A stretch of DNA of 64,000 bases, from contig JAAZNF010000028.1 of assembly GCA_012798435.1 (NCBI GenBank), forward strand, positions 79,362 to 143,361, in the 5' to 3' direction. Position numbers and translations under genes: made by a program. The stretch's first letter is position 1; every line of letters begins with the position of its first letter. The notes below the pieces were generated by a model, which searched no databases, was not told the origin of the DNA, and saw only the letters and a program-made list of their open reading frames with translations. Below, piece by piece: positions 53,962-62,372 of the stretch. Source of the DNA: Myxococcales bacterium. GTDB taxonomy: Bacteria > Myxococcota > B64-G9.

Positions 53962-54999
53962 TCAGCAGATCCGCGGCAGCGGCTCGCCCTCGAAGACGTC
54001 GAGCAACCGCTCCCCGCCGATGCGGGTGCGGGCCACCACCTTGCCGGGATGCGCCGCCACCACCTCGCCGATGGAGGCCGCGCCGGCGCAGGCCGGCAGC
54101 GCCCGAAGCAGAGAGAGCGCCTCGTCGGCGCGCTCCGCGGGGAGCACCGCCACGAAACGCCCCTCGCAGGCCATCTGCAGCGGGTCCAGGCCCAGGATGT
54201 CGGCCGCTGCGCGGGTGGCTGGCGAGACGGGGACGCTGGCCTCGTCGATCCAAAAGCCCGTGCCCGACTGCTCGGCGAACTCGTTCAGCACCGCGGCCAG
54301 GCCGCCGCGGGTGGGATCGCGCAGCGCGTGCACCCCGGGGATGCGCTCGAGCAGCGCCATGACCTCGCCCGCCACCGGGGCGCAGTCGGAGCCAAGCTCG
54401 AGCCCGGCGTCGATACCGGCCCGCAGCGCCAGGATGGTGGTGCCGTGGTCGCCCACCGGGCCGCTGACCAGGACGTGGTCGCCGGGGCGAATCTGTCGCG
54501 GCCCGACGCTCACTCCCGGCAGCACCTGGCCCACCCCGGTGGTGGTGACGAACACCCGGTCGCCCTTCCCGCGCGGCACCACCTTGGTGTCGCCGGTGAC
54601 GATGGAGACGCCGGCGCCGGCGCAGGCCTGGGCCATGCTGGCCACGATGCGCTCCAGCTCCGCGATGGTGAGCCCCTCCTCCAGCACGAAGGCCGCGGCC
54701 AGCGAAGACGGCCGCGCCCCGCACATGGCCACGTCGTTCACCGTGCCGCACACCGAGAGCTTGCCGATGTCCCCGCCGGGAAAGAACAGCGGATCCACCA
54801 CGAAGGCGTCGGTGGAGATGGCCAGCGGCCCCGCGATCGGCACCACCGCCCCGTCGTGCAGCTCGTGCAGCGCCGGGCTGGGGAGGTATTTGAGGAACAG
54901 CGAGCGCACCAGTCGCGCGGTGGCCCGGCCGCCGCTGCCATGGGCCAACTCGACGCGGGCGTCGTGCACGACAAGATCGTTGTCCGGTTCTCTTTTCAT
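53962..54999 (-). CDS. hypE: Hydrogenase maturation protein HypE
   Basis: The 345-aa PurM-like protein ends PRIC, and its terminal Cys345 is the site that receives the carbamoyl group from HypF and is dehydrated to a thiocyanate, the source of the cyanide ligands. HGSGGRAT at the N-terminus, DVAMCGA and VTGDTKVV fit the family. It is separated from the other hyp genes by a gene on the opposite strand, and its start has only a weak ribosome site. Confidence 0.96.
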   Translation of the reverse strand: MKREPDNDLVVHDARVELAHGSGGRATARLVRSLFLKYLPSPALHELHDGAVVPIAGPLAISTDAFVVDPLFFPGGDIGKLSVCGTVNDVAMCGARPSSLAAAFVLEEGLTIAELERIVASMAQACAGAGVSIVTGDTKVVPRGKGDRVFVTTTGVGQVLPGVSVGPRQIRPGDHVLVSGPVGDHGTTILALRAGIDAGLELGSDCAPVAGEVMALLERIPGVHALRDPTRGGLAAVLNEFAEQSGTGFWIDEASVPVSPATRAAADILGLDPLQMACEGRFVAVLPAERADEALSLLRALPACAGAASIGEVVAAHPGKVVARTRIGGERLLDVFEGEPLPRIC

Positions 55000-55078
55000 G
55001 GTTCGCCGACCCTACCACGCGGACCGGCGGCGTCCAAAATCCTTGATCGCCCACGCGCGCGGGCGGTATTCTCCGCCC

Positions 55079-55684
55079 ATGCGGGCACGCCTTACGGCAT
55101 GGCTCATCGGGATGGCGTTGCTCCTGTCCATCCCGGCCACGGCCCAGACCGTGGTCGAGATCGATCTCCCCACCGCGGCCCGGCTCTTCTCCAGCCAGCG
55201 CTTCGGTGGCGGGATCCGCCTGCTGGCCGAGATCGCCAACAACTACCGCAAGCACACCAACGTGCGCATCCGCTCGCGCATGCGCCAGGACGAGCTGGGC
55301 ACGCTGGCCCGGGCGCTGCGCTACGACTTCGACGGCAGTGGCACAGCCTACCTGCCCGAGGTCACGGTGTGGGCGGTCACCGGGGCCACCGGCACGCGGG
55401 TGCTGCTGCTCTCGTCGATCCTCGAGCCCGACGCGGTCCTCTTGTGCCAGGATCTCGACTTCCTGCGCGGGGCGGCGGCCTTCGAGCTTCTCCAGGCCGT
55501 GCGCGCGGGGCGCCTGGGTGCAGAGAGCGCACGCCAGCGCGCCGCGGCGCTGGGTATCGAGATGCAGATCAGCGAGTCCGAGCAGGGCGAGCTCAACATC
55601 TCGTTTTTCGGCCGCGGCGACGACATCCGCCCCATGACCGGAAAACTAGCGGTGTTCGAGCCCCCCGAGCTGGCCTGGGACTGA
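55079..55684 (+). CDS. Secreted protein of unknown function between hypE and hypD
   Basis: The 201-aa protein has a Sec signal (cleavage after ATA, about residue 22) and a compact alpha/beta region with FDGSGTAYLPEVTVWAV and LEPDAVLLCQDLDFL. No family is recognised. It is oriented against the hyp genes on both sides. About 150 bp of gene-free DNA follows. Confidence 0.62.
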   Translation: MRARLTAWLIGMALLLSIPATAQTVVEIDLPTAARLFSSQRFGGGIRLLAEIANNYRKHTNVRIRSRMRQDELGTLARALRYDFDGSGTAYLPEVTVWAVTGATGTRVLLLSSILEPDAVLLCQDLDFLRGAAAFELLQAVRAGRLGAESARQRAAALGIEMQISESEQGELNISFFGRGDDIRPMTGKLAVFEPPELAWD

Positions 55685-55832
55685 TCTACTACCGCCGAGA
55701 ATGTTGCCAGGGTGCGGTTGGTTTCGAGCCAGGTCGAAGCGCGCGAGCAGAGGCGGGCACGAACCGCCGGAGCGAGGCGAGGTACGGGGAGGTGCGAGCG
55801 GCAGCGAGCCACCTTCCCGTGCTATAGGACGG

Positions 55833-56927
55833 CTAGCCGCCGTATCGGTAGTAGGCGGCGCAGGTGCCCTCGTTCGAGACCATGCACGGGCCGACCGGAC
55901 GGGCGGGGCGGCAGGCGTCGCCGAACAGCGGGCAGGCGGTGGGCCTCACCGCGCCCACCAGCACCTGCCCGCACAGACACCCCGCGGGCTCCGAACTCTC
56001 GGGGACGGACACGGCCAAGACCCGGCCGGCATCCTGGGCGGCGAACTCGGGCCGGAGCGAAAGGCCGCTTTGCGGGATTTCCCCCAGCCCGCGCCAGCGG
56101 CTGTCCGTCGCCACGAAGACCTCTTCCATGATCTCGCGGGCCCGCGCGTTCCCCGGCCCGCTCACCGCCACGCGGTACTCGATCTCCACCTCGGCGCGAC
56201 CGGTCCTGAGCTGGCGCAGCAACATCAGGATCGAGAGCAGCACGTCGGCCGGCTCGAACCCGGCCACCACGCACGGGACGCGCCGTTCTTCCGCCAGCGG
56301 GCGGTAGGCGTCGGCCCCGATGATGGCGCTGACGTGCCCGGGGAGCAGGAGCCCTTGAACCGCGAAGTCGGGCCGGGCGAACAGGGCCGCGAGCGCCGGC
56401 GGCACCAGCTTGTGCGCCGAGAACAGGTAGAAGTTGGGGACGTCGCGCGCCGCGAGCAGCGCCGCGGCGGCGGTGGGCGCGGTGGTCTCGAAGCCCACCG
56501 CCAGGAACACCACCCTCCGGTCGGGCCGCTCGCGGGCGAGCCGGACCGCGTCCAGCGGCGAGTACACCACGCGCACCTCGGCGCCCCGGGCGCGCGCCTG
56601 GGCCAGCGAGGAGACCGTCCCCGGCACCCGCAGCATGTCGCCGAAGCTGGCCACGGTCACGTCCGGCAATTCGGCGATGGCGATGGCTCGATCCAGCGTC
56701 TCGTTGGGGGTCACGCATACCGGACAGCCGGGGCCGGACACCAACTCCACCGAGGGGGGCAGGAGCCTGGGGATGCCCGCGCGGCGGATGGCCACGGTGT
56801 GGGTCCCGCACACCTCCATGAAGCGGACCGGCGGCAACTCCCGCGCCTCCCGCCGGATGGCGTCGAGCAAGCGGGTGGCGAGGGCGGGATCGTCGAGCGC
56901 CGCGCGCAGCTTTTGCCCCGCGTTCAT
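55833..56927 (-). CDS. hypD: Hydrogenase maturation protein HypD
   Basis: The 364-aa protein has the CGTH motif near residue 40, GPGCPVC, GFETTAP and a C-terminal Cys cluster (CLCG, ACPLFGDAC) for its [4Fe-4S] centre. With HypC it assembles the Fe(CN)2CO unit of [NiFe]-hydrogenase. The start overlaps the hypC stop. Confidence 0.96.
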   Translation of the reverse strand: MNAGQKLRAALDDPALATRLLDAIRREARELPPVRFMEVCGTHTVAIRRAGIPRLLPPSVELVSGPGCPVCVTPNETLDRAIAIAELPDVTVASFGDMLRVPGTVSSLAQARARGAEVRVVYSPLDAVRLARERPDRRVVFLAVGFETTAPTAAAALLAARDVPNFYLFSAHKLVPPALAALFARPDFAVQGLLLPGHVSAIIGADAYRPLAEERRVPCVVAGFEPADVLLSILMLLRQLRTGRAEVEIEYRVAVSGPGNARAREIMEEVFVATDSRWRGLGEIPQSGLSLRPEFAAQDAGRVLAVSVPESSEPAGCLCGQVLVGAVRPTACPLFGDACRPARPVGPCMVSNEGTCAAYYRYGG

Positions 56928-57154
56928 CCGCCGTCCTCTCCGGCGGCCGCGATCTGGCGGATGAGGTCCAGGGTGGAGCGGGCCTCCTCCTCGTCCAGGC
57001 GCTGGATGGCGAACCCGGCGTGGATGAGCACGAAGTCGCCCACCGCCGCCTCCGGCAGCATGGCGAAGCTCACCTCGCGCCTCACCCCCGCCTGCTCCAC
57101 CGCGCCCATCTCACCCTGGCGCGAGAGCACCTTCATGGGGACCGCCAGGCACAT
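56924..57154 (-). CDS. hypC: Hydrogenase maturation chaperone HypC
   Basis: The 76-aa protein starts MCLAVPMKV. Cys2 is the iron-carrying residue. It lies between hypF (2-bp gap) and hypD (overlap). Confidence 0.95.
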   Translation of the reverse strand: MCLAVPMKVLSRQGEMGAVEQAGVRREVSFAMLPEAAVGDFVLIHAGFAIQRLDEEEARSTLDLIRQIAAAGEDGG

Positions 57155-57156
57155 GC

Positions 57157-59427
57157 TCACCTCTCCTTCCGGGCCGCGGCCACCGCCGCCTGGCCCAGGC
57201 ACAGGCCGCCGTCGTTGGCCGGCACCCGCCGGTGGACGATCACCGAAAACTCCTCTTGTTGCAACTCGCCCTCCAGCCGGGATTGCAAGCGCCGGTTCAT
57301 GAAGCACCCGCCCGAGAGCGCCACCCGCGCCGGGCCGCCCCGCCGGCGGATCTCCCGGCAACAGGCCACCAGCCCACGCGAGAGCGACTCATGGAACCGC
57401 GCCGAGAGCGCAGGGACGGGGACGCCGCGCGCGCGCTCGCAGAGCAGACCATCGAGGAGCGGGCGCCAGTCGAGATCGAGTAGCGAACCGTTCTCGCGAA
57501 GCGGCATCTCCCAGGGGGGACCTTCATCGGCGCCGGCCGCCGCCTCCAGCTCGGCCGCGGCCTGGCCGTCGTATTCCGCGCGCGGGCAGATCCCCAGCAG
57601 CGCCGAGACGCCGTCGAAGAGCCTACCGGCGCTGGAACACACCGGGGTGTTCACGCCGCGCGCGGCGGCGGTGAGCACGCCCTGGAACAATCGCTCCTCG
57701 ACGTCGAAGAGCGCGCGGGCGGCCCGCGCCCGGTCCGGGCCGCCGGCGGCGAGCAGCAACCCTACCGCGGTCCGCCACGGCTCGCGCACCGCCGCGTCTC
57801 CGCCAGGAAGCCCGAAGGGAAGCAGCCGCGCCGCCCGCCGGTAGCGCGCCGCCGAACCCACCAGCACCTCGCCGCCCCAGATGGTCCCGTCGTCGCCCAG
57901 CCCGGTCCCGTCGAGGCACAGGCCGATGGCGTCGCCCTCCACGCCGGCGTCCGCCAGCGCCGCGGCCAGGTGGGCGTGATGGTGCTGCACCTGGAGAAGC
58001 GGCAGCCCCAGCTCTTGCGCCAGCCGGGTGGAGCCGTAGTCCGGATGGAGGTCGCAGGCCACCCGGCGGGGCGTGATGCCGGTGATGCGCGAAAGCTGCG
58101 AAAGCGAGCGCCGGAAGTGCTCGAAGGTCACCGGGTTGTCGAGGTCGCCGATGTGTTGCGAGAGGTACGCCTGACCGTCGCGCGTAAGACAGAAGGTGTT
58201 CTTCATCTGGGCCCCGACCGCCAGCAGTCCGTCGGGCGCGCCTGGCAAGGGCACGGGCTCCGGGGCGTACCCCCGCGAGCGGCGCACCAGCGCCGGCCCG
58301 CCCGCCGCGAGGAAGGACACCGAGTCGTCGCAGGCCACCCGGATCTCCCGGTCGTGGAGCAGAAAGGCGTCGCACAGGTTTGCAAGCCGATCGAGGGCCT
58401 CGCGGTTGTCGCAGGCGATGGGCTCCTCGGAGAGGTTCCCCGAGGTCATGACCAGCGCCGGAAACTCGCGGCACAGCAGGTGGTGCAGCGGGGTGTAGGG
58501 CAGCATGATCCCCAGGCGGCCCAGGCCGGGGGCCAGAAGCGGCGCGAGCGGCGAGCCCGGTAGCGCCTCCAGCAGCACGATGGGCCGCGCCGCCGACTCG
58601 AGCAGTGCGGCCTCCGGGGCGCTGACGCGGGCGACGCGGCGGGCGTCGTCGAGCCCGGCCACCATGAGCGCCAGCGGCTTTCGCCCCCGCCGTTTTCGCC
58701 TGCGCAGCTCGGCCACCGCCTCTTCCCGGCCGGCGTCCACCGAAAGGTGGAACCCGCCCAGCCCCTTCAATGCCAGGATGCGCCCCTCCCGCAGCAGCGC
58801 GATGCTCCCGGCCAACGGATCTCCCGCCAGCGGATTCCCCCGAGCGTCGCACCAGGACAGGCGCGGCCCGCATTCGGCGCAGGCCACCGGCTCGGCGTGG
58901 AAGCGCCGATCGCCGGGATCCTGGTACTCGGCGCGGCAACTCTGGCACAGCGGGAAGGCCTTCATCGAGGTGCGCGCCCGGTCATACGGCAGCGACTCGA
59001 TGATGGTGTAGCGCGGCCCGCAGCGGGTGCAGTTGATGAAGGGGTAGCGGTGGCGCCGGTCCTCAGGGTCGAACATCTCGCGCAGGCAGTCCGGGCAGGT
59101 GGCCAGGTCCGCCGGGATGCGCGCGCGGCCGTCGCTCGGCGTGCTCTCCGACTCCAGGATGCGAAAGCCCGCGGGCAGCGAGGCGGGGATGGGTTCGGCC
59201 TCGATCGAATCGACGTGCGCCAACCCCGGCACGACGTCGGACAGCCGCGCGCGAAAGGCAGCGAGCTTGTCTGCCGGGCCCTGGACCTCGATCACCACCG
59301 CGCGGCCGGTGTTGCGCACGCTCCCCGAAAGCCCCAGGTCCGCCGCCAGCCGGTACACCGCGGGGCGGAAGCCCACCCCCTGCACCCGCCCGGTGACGGA
59401 GAGCCGGATGGCCGCATCGCCGCTCAT
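57157..59427 (-). CDS. hypF: Carbamoyltransferase HypF
   Basis: The 756-aa enzyme has an N-terminal acylphosphatase domain (GRVQGVGFRPAVYRLA, 13-28), two zinc-finger CxxC pairs (CPDC, CTRCG, then CQSC and CAECG), a YrdC-like domain, and a Kae1-like C-terminal domain with HHHAHLAAAL. It turns carbamoyl phosphate into the carbamoyl-AMP used on HypE. The start overlaps the hypB stop (ATGA). Confidence 0.97.
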   Translation of the reverse strand: MSGDAAIRLSVTGRVQGVGFRPAVYRLAADLGLSGSVRNTGRAVVIEVQGPADKLAAFRARLSDVVPGLAHVDSIEAEPIPASLPAGFRILESESTPSDGRARIPADLATCPDCLREMFDPEDRRHRYPFINCTRCGPRYTIIESLPYDRARTSMKAFPLCQSCRAEYQDPGDRRFHAEPVACAECGPRLSWCDARGNPLAGDPLAGSIALLREGRILALKGLGGFHLSVDAGREEAVAELRRRKRRGRKPLALMVAGLDDARRVARVSAPEAALLESAARPIVLLEALPGSPLAPLLAPGLGRLGIMLPYTPLHHLLCREFPALVMTSGNLSEEPIACDNREALDRLANLCDAFLLHDREIRVACDDSVSFLAAGGPALVRRSRGYAPEPVPLPGAPDGLLAVGAQMKNTFCLTRDGQAYLSQHIGDLDNPVTFEHFRRSLSQLSRITGITPRRVACDLHPDYGSTRLAQELGLPLLQVQHHHAHLAAALADAGVEGDAIGLCLDGTGLGDDGTIWGGEVLVGSAARYRRAARLLPFGLPGGDAAVREPWRTAVGLLLAAGGPDRARAARALFDVEERLFQGVLTAAARGVNTPVCSSAGRLFDGVSALLGICPRAEYDGQAAAELEAAAGADEGPPWEMPLRENGSLLDLDWRPLLDGLLCERARGVPVPALSARFHESLSRGLVACCREIRRRGGPARVALSGGCFMNRRLQSRLEGELQQEEFSVIVHRRVPANDGGLCLGQAAVAAARKER

Positions 59428-60116
59428 GCGCGCGTTCGCTTCCTCCCGCGGCCGGTGCCCTTGCGGCGCCGCTCGAGCTGGGATTCGAGCCAGGCGTAGA
59501 AGGCCGGCAGGCCCTGGCCGGTGCGGCAGGAGACGTCGAGGATGCGCAGGCCGGGGTGGACCCGGCGCGCCGCCCGGTGGATGGCCGCGAGCTTGACGTC
59601 CAGGTGGGGCAAGAGGTCGATCTTGTTGACGAGCAAGAGCGAAGATTCGCGGAACATGAGCGGGTACTTGGCCGGCTTGTCCTCGCCCTCGGTCACCGCG
59701 GAGAGCACCACCTTGTGATCCTCGCCCACCACGAACTCCGCCGGGCACACCAGGTTGCCGACGTTCTCGATCACCAGCACGTCCAGCCGCCCCAGCGGAG
59801 CGCCGGCCAGCGCCGGGGCGATCATGCCCGCGTCCAGGTGACAGGCGCCGCGGGTGTTGATCTGGTGCACCCAGGCCGCCCCGGCGCGCTCCACCCGGCG
59901 CGCGTCCAGGGTGGTCTGGATGTCGCCCTCGATGACGCCGATGCGAAGCCGGCCGCGCAGATCGCGCAGGGTGCGCTCCAGCAGGGCGGTCTTCCCCGCC
60001 CCCGGCGAGCTCATCAGGTTGAGCACCAGTAGCCGGTGGCGTTCGAACAGGGCGCGGTTCTGCGCCGCCACCTGGTGGTTGGCGTCCAGGATGTCCTTGA
60101 GCACGGTGACCTTCAT
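59424..60116 (-). CDS. hypB: Hydrogenase nickel GTPase HypB
   Basis: The 230-aa GTPase has P-loop SSPGAGKT (36-43), the metal-site block with GACHLDAGM and NVGNLVCPAEF, and NKIDLLP for guanine specificity. It lacks the His-rich N-terminal store seen in some species. It delivers nickel with HypA and overlaps both neighbours. Confidence 0.96.
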   Translation of the reverse strand: MKVTVLKDILDANHQVAAQNRALFERHRLLVLNLMSSPGAGKTALLERTLRDLRGRLRIGVIEGDIQTTLDARRVERAGAAWVHQINTRGACHLDAGMIAPALAGAPLGRLDVLVIENVGNLVCPAEFVVGEDHKVVLSAVTEGEDKPAKYPLMFRESSLLLVNKIDLLPHLDVKLAAIHRAARRVHPGLRILDVSCRTGQGLPAFYAWLESQLERRRKGTGRGRKRTRA

Positions 60117-60469
60117 GGCGAGTCTCCCTTGTCTCCGGTGACTTGCACCAGGTCGAGCTCCTTGCCCGACACGATCTCGGAAAGCGCCTTGCCGCAGCGG
60201 GGGCAGAAGAAGGCGAATTGCTCCACCCGCACGATGCGCCGGCAGGTGCGGCAGCGGGCCTTGAGCGGGACGCTCTCGATCTCGAGCGTCGCCCCTTCGG
60301 CGAGCGTGCCGCGGCTCATCACCGTAAAAGCCTCCTGCATGAGCTCCGGCACCACGGCGCGCATCTCGCCCGCGCGCACGGAAAGCCCGGTGACCCGCAC
60401 CAGGCGGTTCTCCTCGGCGGTGCGCTGGACGATCGCCAGCAGCTCCTCGATGATGGACGTCTCGTGCAC
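60113..60469 (-). CDS. hypA: Hydrogenase nickel chaperone HypA
   Basis: The 118-aa protein starts with GTG behind GGGAGG, giving M-H-E-T with nickel ligand His2. The zinc site is Cys73, Cys76, Cys89 and Cys92. It heads the hypABFCD operon. Confidence 0.95.
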   Translation of the reverse strand: MHETSIIEELLAIVQRTAEENRLVRVTGLSVRAGEMRAVVPELMQEAFTVMSRGTLAEGATLEIESVPLKARCRTCRRIVRVEQFAFFCPRCGKALSEIVSGKELDLVQVTGDKGDSP

Positions 60470-60611
60470 GCGGCCTCCCGGCAGGCGCCGGCGCGGAAAT
60501 CTACCCTCCAAGGCACCGCGTGTAAAGCGTGCCGATTGACAAAACCGCTCGTCCCTGTCATCGGTAGTCTGGGCCGACCGGGCGTTCCGGCGGCCACACC
60601 GCGAGGTATGC

Positions 60612-61472
60612 ATGGGCACCGACCGCTTGCAGCTATGCGACCTTCCCAAGCTCAAGGAAAAAAAGCAGCCCATCGTCATGGTGACGGCCTACGACTACCC
60701 CACCGGGCGCCTGGCCGACGAGGCGGGCGTGGATTGCGTGCTGGTGGGCGACAGCCTGTCGAACGTGGTGCTGGGCTACCCGGACACCGTGCCGGTCACC
60801 ATGGACGAGATGCTGCACCACGTGAAGGCCGTGACCCGCGCGGTGCGCCGGGCGGTGGTGATCGCCGACATGCCGTTCCTCTCCTTCCAGGTCTCGCCCG
60901 AGCGCGCCATCGACAACGCCGGGCGCTTCCTCAAGGAAGGCCTGGCCCAGGCGGTCAAGGTCGAGGGCGGCGGGACGCTGGTGCCGACGGTGGCGGCCAT
61001 GGTCCGCGCCGGCATCCCCACCGTGGGGCACCTGGGGCTCACCCCGCAGACCGCCGCGCTGCTGGGTGGCTATCACGTCCAGGGAAAGACCGGCCGGGCC
61101 GCGCACGCCATCCTGGAGGACGCCTGGCGTCTTCAGGAGGCGGGGATCTCGCTCCTGGTCCTGGAGTGCGTGCCCGACCGGCTGGCCGGACGCATCGCCT
61201 CGGAGCTTTCGGTGCCGGTGATCGGCATCGGGGCCGGGACCGGCTGCGACGGCCAGGTGCTGGTGTTCCACGATCTCCTGGGCATCACCTTCGGGTTCGC
61301 CCCGCGTTTTCTCAAGACCTTCGCCGAGGCCGGTCGCGTCATGCGCGAGGGACTGGCGGCCTACGCCCGCGAGGTGCGGGAGCGCACCTTCCCGGCGCCT
61401 GAGCACGCCTTCCCCATCTCGGACGAGGAGTGGGCGCGCTTCGAGCGCGAACCCGGCAGGGACCGGCCATGA
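60612..61472 (+). CDS. panB: 3-methyl-2-oxobutanoate hydroxymethyltransferase
   Basis: The 286-aa enzyme makes ketopantoate from ketoisovalerate and methylene-tetrahydrofolate, the first step of pantothenate synthesis. VTAYDYPTGRLADEAGVD, GDSLSNVVLGY and VKVEGG are typical. It overlaps folD (ATGA), which handles the same folate cofactor. Confidence 0.97.
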   Translation: MGTDRLQLCDLPKLKEKKQPIVMVTAYDYPTGRLADEAGVDCVLVGDSLSNVVLGYPDTVPVTMDEMLHHVKAVTRAVRRAVVIADMPFLSFQVSPERAIDNAGRFLKEGLAQAVKVEGGGTLVPTVAAMVRAGIPTVGHLGLTPQTAALLGGYHVQGKTGRAAHAILEDAWRLQEAGISLLVLECVPDRLAGRIASELSVPVIGIGAGTGCDGQVLVFHDLLGITFGFAPRFLKTFAEAGRVMREGLAAYAREVRERTFPAPEHAFPISDEEWARFEREPGRDRP

Positions 61473-62362
61473 GCGCCCGCATCCTGTCAGGGACGGAGAT
61501 CGCCGCGCAGGTCCGCGCGGAACTTTCCGGCCGGGCGGAGGCCCTGGCCACCACCCTGGGCCGGCCGCCGGGGCTGGCGGTGGTGCTGGTGGGCGACAAC
61601 CCCGCCTCGCGCTCGTACGTCACCGGCAAGCGCAAGGCATGCAATGAGATCGGGGTGCGCACCTTCGATTTCGACCTCCCCGCCGCGACCAGCATGGACG
61701 AGCTCCGCTCGCTCCTCGAACGCCTCAATTCGGACGGCGCGGTGGACGGCATCCTGGTCCAGCTTCCGCTGCCCGCCCACCTCGACGAGCGGGCGGCCAT
61801 CGAGCATATCCGGCCGGAGAAGGACGTGGACGGCATCCACCCCGAGAACGCCGGCCGGCTGCTGCGCGGCGAGGACGGCTTCGTGCCATGCACCCCGCTC
61901 GGCGTGGTCGAGTTGCTCCGGCGGAGCCACATCTCCACCCGCGGCGCGCACGTGGTCATCGTGGGCAGGGGCCAGCTGGTGGGCCGGCCGTTGTCGTGCC
62001 TTATGCTGCGAAAGGGCGAGGGCGGCGACGCCACGGTCACGGTGTGCCACTCGGCCACACCGGACCTGGCGCGTTTCACCCGAGACGCCGACATCCTGGT
62101 GGCGGCGGCGGGCCGGCCCCGCGTGGTCACCGCCCACATGGTTCGGGAAGGTGCCGTGGTGATCGACGTGGGCGTGAACCGCGTCGGCACCACCGCTTCC
62201 GGCAAGGCCAGGCTGTGCGGCGACGTGGACTTTGCGCCCGTGGCCGAGAAGGCCGCCGCCATCACCCCGGTCCCCGGCGGGGTCGGCCCCATGACCATCG
62301 CCATGCTGCTCTCGAACACTTTGCGCGCCGCGGAGCGCGCCCGTTCCAGTACACCGACCTGA
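61469..62362 (+). CDS. folD: Methylenetetrahydrofolate dehydrogenase/cyclohydrolase FolD
   Basis: The 297-aa enzyme interconverts methylene- and formyl-tetrahydrofolate. SYVTGKRKACNEIG carries the catalytic Lys, ILVQLPLP and PGGVGPMT are intact, and the nucleotide loop is GRGQLVGRPL. Coupling to panB suggests control of one-carbon supply. Confidence 0.97.
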   Translation: MSARILSGTEIAAQVRAELSGRAEALATTLGRPPGLAVVLVGDNPASRSYVTGKRKACNEIGVRTFDFDLPAATSMDELRSLLERLNSDGAVDGILVQLPLPAHLDERAAIEHIRPEKDVDGIHPENAGRLLRGEDGFVPCTPLGVVELLRRSHISTRGAHVVIVGRGQLVGRPLSCLMLRKGEGGDATVTVCHSATPDLARFTRDADILVAAAGRPRVVTAHMVREGAVVIDVGVNRVGTTASGKARLCGDVDFAPVAEKAAAITPVPGGVGPMTIAMLLSNTLRAAERARSSTPT

Positions 62363-62372
62363 CGGGAACCTC

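Noticed and set aside
52970-55684. A 904-aa plus-strand open frame
   Set aside because: It is out of frame through the metalloprotease and antisense through hypE. Only its last 201 codons, from 55079, look like a real secreted protein.
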